A stretch of DNA of 64,000 bases from NCBI GenBank assembly GCA_016703425.1, contig JADJCA010000029.1, positions 124,001 to 188,000 of the forward strand, given 5' to 3'. This document shows, one piece after another, positions 62,901-64,000 of this stretch (position 1 is the first letter of the stretch; every line of letters begins with the position of its first letter). The DNA comes from Myxococcales bacterium (lineage in GTDB: Bacteria; Myxococcota_A; Polyangia; Polyangiales; Polyangiaceae). The notes under the pieces were generated by a model, which saw nothing but the letters and a program-made list of their open reading frames with translations, did no database searches and had not been told where the DNA came from. Made by a program: the position numbers and the translations under genes.

Positions 62901-63379
62901 GCCTCGCGAATGAGCTCGTCGCGATCGAGCTCGGCGCCGCCCAGGTCGATGGTCAAGGTGTCGATGATCTTCCGCGCCACGATGCGGAAGATGAGCCGCA
63001 CGCCGGCCGGTGTCGCCTCCGCGGAGGCCGACGCGCGCGCGAACCGACCGGTGCGCACGATCTCATGGATGGCGGAGCGCACGGCGGTCATCGAGAGCAG
63101 ATCGCCTGCTTTCACCGCCGTCGGCGTGGGCAAGACCTTCTGCCCCCAGCGCTCGCCTTCGAGGATGACGTCGACCTTGGCGATGCGCGCGCCAAGGAAG
63201 GCGGAGAGATCCGCGCCCTTCTCCAGTGTCGGGAGCGACGGGCGCTGCGGCGGGAGCGGCTCGGGCGTGAGACTAACGACTGCGTCGTCTTGGCCGCCTT
63301 GCCCCTTGGGAGGGTCGGCGGCGATGGCAACACGCGAGAAGGCGAGCGCGGCGCACAGACATAGAACCAGGGCGCGCAT
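59984..63379 (-). CDS. TamA/BamA-family outer-membrane protein with many POTRA domains
   Basis: This is a 1131-residue protein, twice the size of E. coli TamA. ATG 63379 gives a signal peptide (RALVLCLCAALAFSRVAIAA). Several POTRA-like repeats fill residues ~60-780 (for example LYEKQERIELLLARRGYPEA; LEKARRRVVDAYKEEGFYYA). A Cys-rich Pro insertion occurs near residues 510-570. The C-terminal barrel begins about residue 790 (VDVGPGFSTGEGVRFFGEYG), has GGFESMRAW where Omp85 proteins usually have a VRG[FY] loop, and ends in Phe (QFAIGVF), the normal outer-membrane signal. It follows the tamB-like gene by 38 bases and should work with it in moving lipid or protein to the outer membrane. Confidence 0.85.
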   Translation of the reverse strand: MRALVLCLCAALAFSRVAIAADPPKGQGGQDDAVVSLTPEPLPPQRPSLPTLEKGADLSAFLGARIAKVDVILEGERWGQKVLPTPTAVKAGDLLSMTAVRSAIHEIVRTGRFARASASAEATPAGVRLIFRIVARKIIDTLTIDLGGAELDRDELIREADLAEGSELIGADLYEKQERIELLLARRGYPEAKVTITTRSTDDPLRAVLLLEITPNDPRILAERAFYVSGGKGDEQKALTAGYRVKAGDRANEAALDGADEDLTAKLRGRGYFAAKVSHDVVRFRGKVTLRVRVDAGPRTLPRYEGNDSYDDDTLTAALELETENDFNGARLADKLRDFYIKRGFFDAEVTVTERGTAKDPVHHQVFHITEERRVAVTARTYPCLKVDEIKRLRKRTRVLFLTPLLTDDTASTPAAIGREIDSFLEEELPGSDIVTNVDPKAIDALVSQAAGSRATPIDLDPTGTYSPATYERATEHLKQLFRNEGYLHAQVGPVQAIRRRCDPKSAPGTCTPLPLPSAPPDVCTYDASGLPLPVAPLDAALSCQPDPQRGVRCESQLALRMPIKLGPRVRLYDVRIDGARYLTEDKLAQEADIAVGRPVSITELEKARRRVVDAYKEEGFYYADVKLTLDESPDHTRARATLEIQEGEQVIVRDIVIVGADLTSEKVIRRRIALMPGRPYRASDRRKTEERIGTLGVFTSINVALSDPYVPQRSKTVIVTVTEAAPRYVDVGPGFSTGEGVRFFGEYGERNMLRSAIAFTNRLQISYLPDEFIIDPEVRRVWATELNEPSERVGVRETARLDFPEIGLGPLMRMSIEGIAQQQPLRDFRLRKVAGIPSFTYRPFRELLFSISQTIEYNEAKVFAKGTVEDLLATANLSPEIRRALRVPDGGSQAYAQRLVVTWDRRDSSLNPRSGTYFVSGLEHVDWFSLRDDSGASAATRGHFLKFSETFSGYVPLGRRLTLAAQLRLGWNYQLTKNSTTYPDRLFFLGGFESMRAWYSDTFIPQEFIDQILTDARDPNKSAEDKLTARKIPLRGGNLMINPKVELRIPLGGAWETALFTDIGNLWRDASTPFDTGRFPIRVGVGTGIRYQSPIGPAVLDVGFNTTRYVIKRDDPTESFAAIQFAIGVF

Positions 63380-63417
63380 CGCGGCGAGGGAGTCTACTCG
63401 CACTCGTCCCCGCGACC

Positions 63418-64000
63418 CTACCGGAACTCGAAGCGCCACCGAACCTCGGCGCCGAGGTTACCGACCGTCGACGAAGCGGCATCGTTGATGTTGTCGTAGG
63501 TGCCGCGAAGGCTCCAGTCGCGACTGAGGCGCCACTCGATGTTGCTGCGGAGCTCACGATCCTCGGCGAGGCTCGTCGTGACGCTGGCGCGCACGTTCTC
63601 GGTGATGCGCTTGCCGAGCGTGACCTGCGGCTCGGTGCGCCCCGTTCGCGACGAATACGCGCTCCCGAAGCGGAAGTCGTCGATGACCGGCACGGCTTTC
63701 TTCACGGCGCTGTCGGCGCCGCTCGCGGCCGCGATGGCTTCAAGGGCGGCGCCGGCGCCGAGCGCGCCGGCCTGCAGTTGGTCGAGCTCGGTGCGGGTCA
63801 TGCCGACCGTCAAGAGGAGGACGATGTCCTCCTGTGAAAGCGGCGGATCGCTCGTCATGTCGAGCTTCAGGTTGTCGACCTCGCCGTAGGCGTGGAGCGT
63901 GATGCGCCAGAGGCCCGCCTGCCGGCCGGCGCCGGAGACGTTCGCCGAGTCGCCCATGCGGCGGTACTCGGTCATGGCCACGACGTCGATGTTCGGTGCG
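63418..64000 (-). CDS. tamB: TamB-like (DUF490) C-terminal part, cut by window edge
   Basis: About 194 residues of the C-terminus are visible; the frame stays open to the right edge, so the gene starts outside the window (the GTG at 63981 is internal). The sequence has LWRITLHAYGEVDNLKLDMT, SDPPLSQEDIVLLLTVGMTR and IEWRLSRDWSLRGTYD, the hallmarks of the TamB C-terminal domain: the S-D-P-P-L-S-x-x-D-I element and terminal beta strands, ending in FEFR. TamB spans the periplasm and partners an Omp85 protein, here the following gene. Confidence 0.88.
   Translation of the reverse strand, partial: APNIDVVAMTEYRRMGDSANVSGAGRQAGLWRITLHAYGEVDNLKLDMTSDPPLSQEDIVLLLTVGMTRTELDQLQAGALGAGAALEAIAAASGADSAVKKAVPVIDDFRFGSAYSSRTGRTEPQVTLGKRITENVRASVTTSLAEDRELRSNIEWRLSRDWSLRGTYDNINDAASSTVGNLGAEVRWRFEFR

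Noticed and set aside
1..64000. tRNA genes, rRNA genes, CRISPR arrays or insertion sequences
   Set aside because: I looked for T-arm motifs outside coding regions, regularly spaced identical repeats and transposase-like proteins and found none; a tool-based scan could still find a tRNA I missed.

Overview
This 64 kb window is high-GC, gene-dense DNA that looks like a chromosomal segment of a myxobacterium (Myxococcota, probably Polyangiales). The grounds are about fifteen predicted lipoproteins, two proteins with a MYXO-CTERM-like tail (Cys pair, hydrophobic segment, Arg cluster), a Ser/Thr kinase joined to an FHA/sigma-54 activator, a MXAN_6230/SCO0854-type RING protein, and long spurious antisense frames typical of such GC content. 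I saw no rRNA, tRNA, CRISPR array or insertion sequence.

Layout. 1-8.3 kb: the end of a truncated gene, lipoproteins, a HEAT-repeat gene broken by two apparent frameshifts, a crotonase-fold enzyme and a zinc-ribbon Nudix hydrolase. 8.3-10.7 kb: a translationally coupled pair, an ankyrin/acetyltransferase-like protein and a protein with an Fe(II)/2-oxoglutarate oxygenase metal triad. 11-18 kb: a ChaN/EreA-like lipoprotein, then a minus-strand block of response regulator, histidine kinase, polytopic membrane protein, 40-residue membrane peptide and membrane metallophosphoesterase; four 11-bp direct repeats lie in front of the membrane gene. 18-21.3 kb: lipoproteins, a glutathione S-transferase, and two very short genes for double-glycine-leader peptides. 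22-27.4 kb: a DUF3829-like protein and a tetR-luxE-luxC operon for fatty acyl reduction, with two tandem palindromic operators over the tetR start. 27.4-35.3 kb: DUF2237, secreted proteins, a coupled cluster of lipoprotein, Ser/Thr kinase, PEGA-like protein and FHA-sigma-54 activator, then an RbgA-type GTPase.

35.3-64 kb: two tandem 17-bp palindromes in front of a Gly-rich protein that also has a double-glycine leader; a lipoprotein/beta-barrel pair; a radical SAM protein; a secreted metzincin; an MBL-fold hydrolase; a large M36-type metalloprotease; a RING-finger protein; a Gly/Asp-rich lipoprotein; a PHP-domain lipoprotein; a SurA-like chaperone; a YfhO-like membrane protein; rplM-rpsI with a visible promoter; a Uma2 nuclease-like gene flanked by hexameric repeats; an unknown protein with a histone-H1-like tail; and a TamA-like/TamB pair running off the right edge.

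Much of the content serves the cell envelope: outer-membrane assembly (TamA/TamB, SurA), lipoproteins and secreted proteases. The least explained parts are the double-glycine peptides, the ankyrin/oxygenase pair, the two-component locus with its 11-bp repeats, and the tandem palindromes at 35.4 kb.
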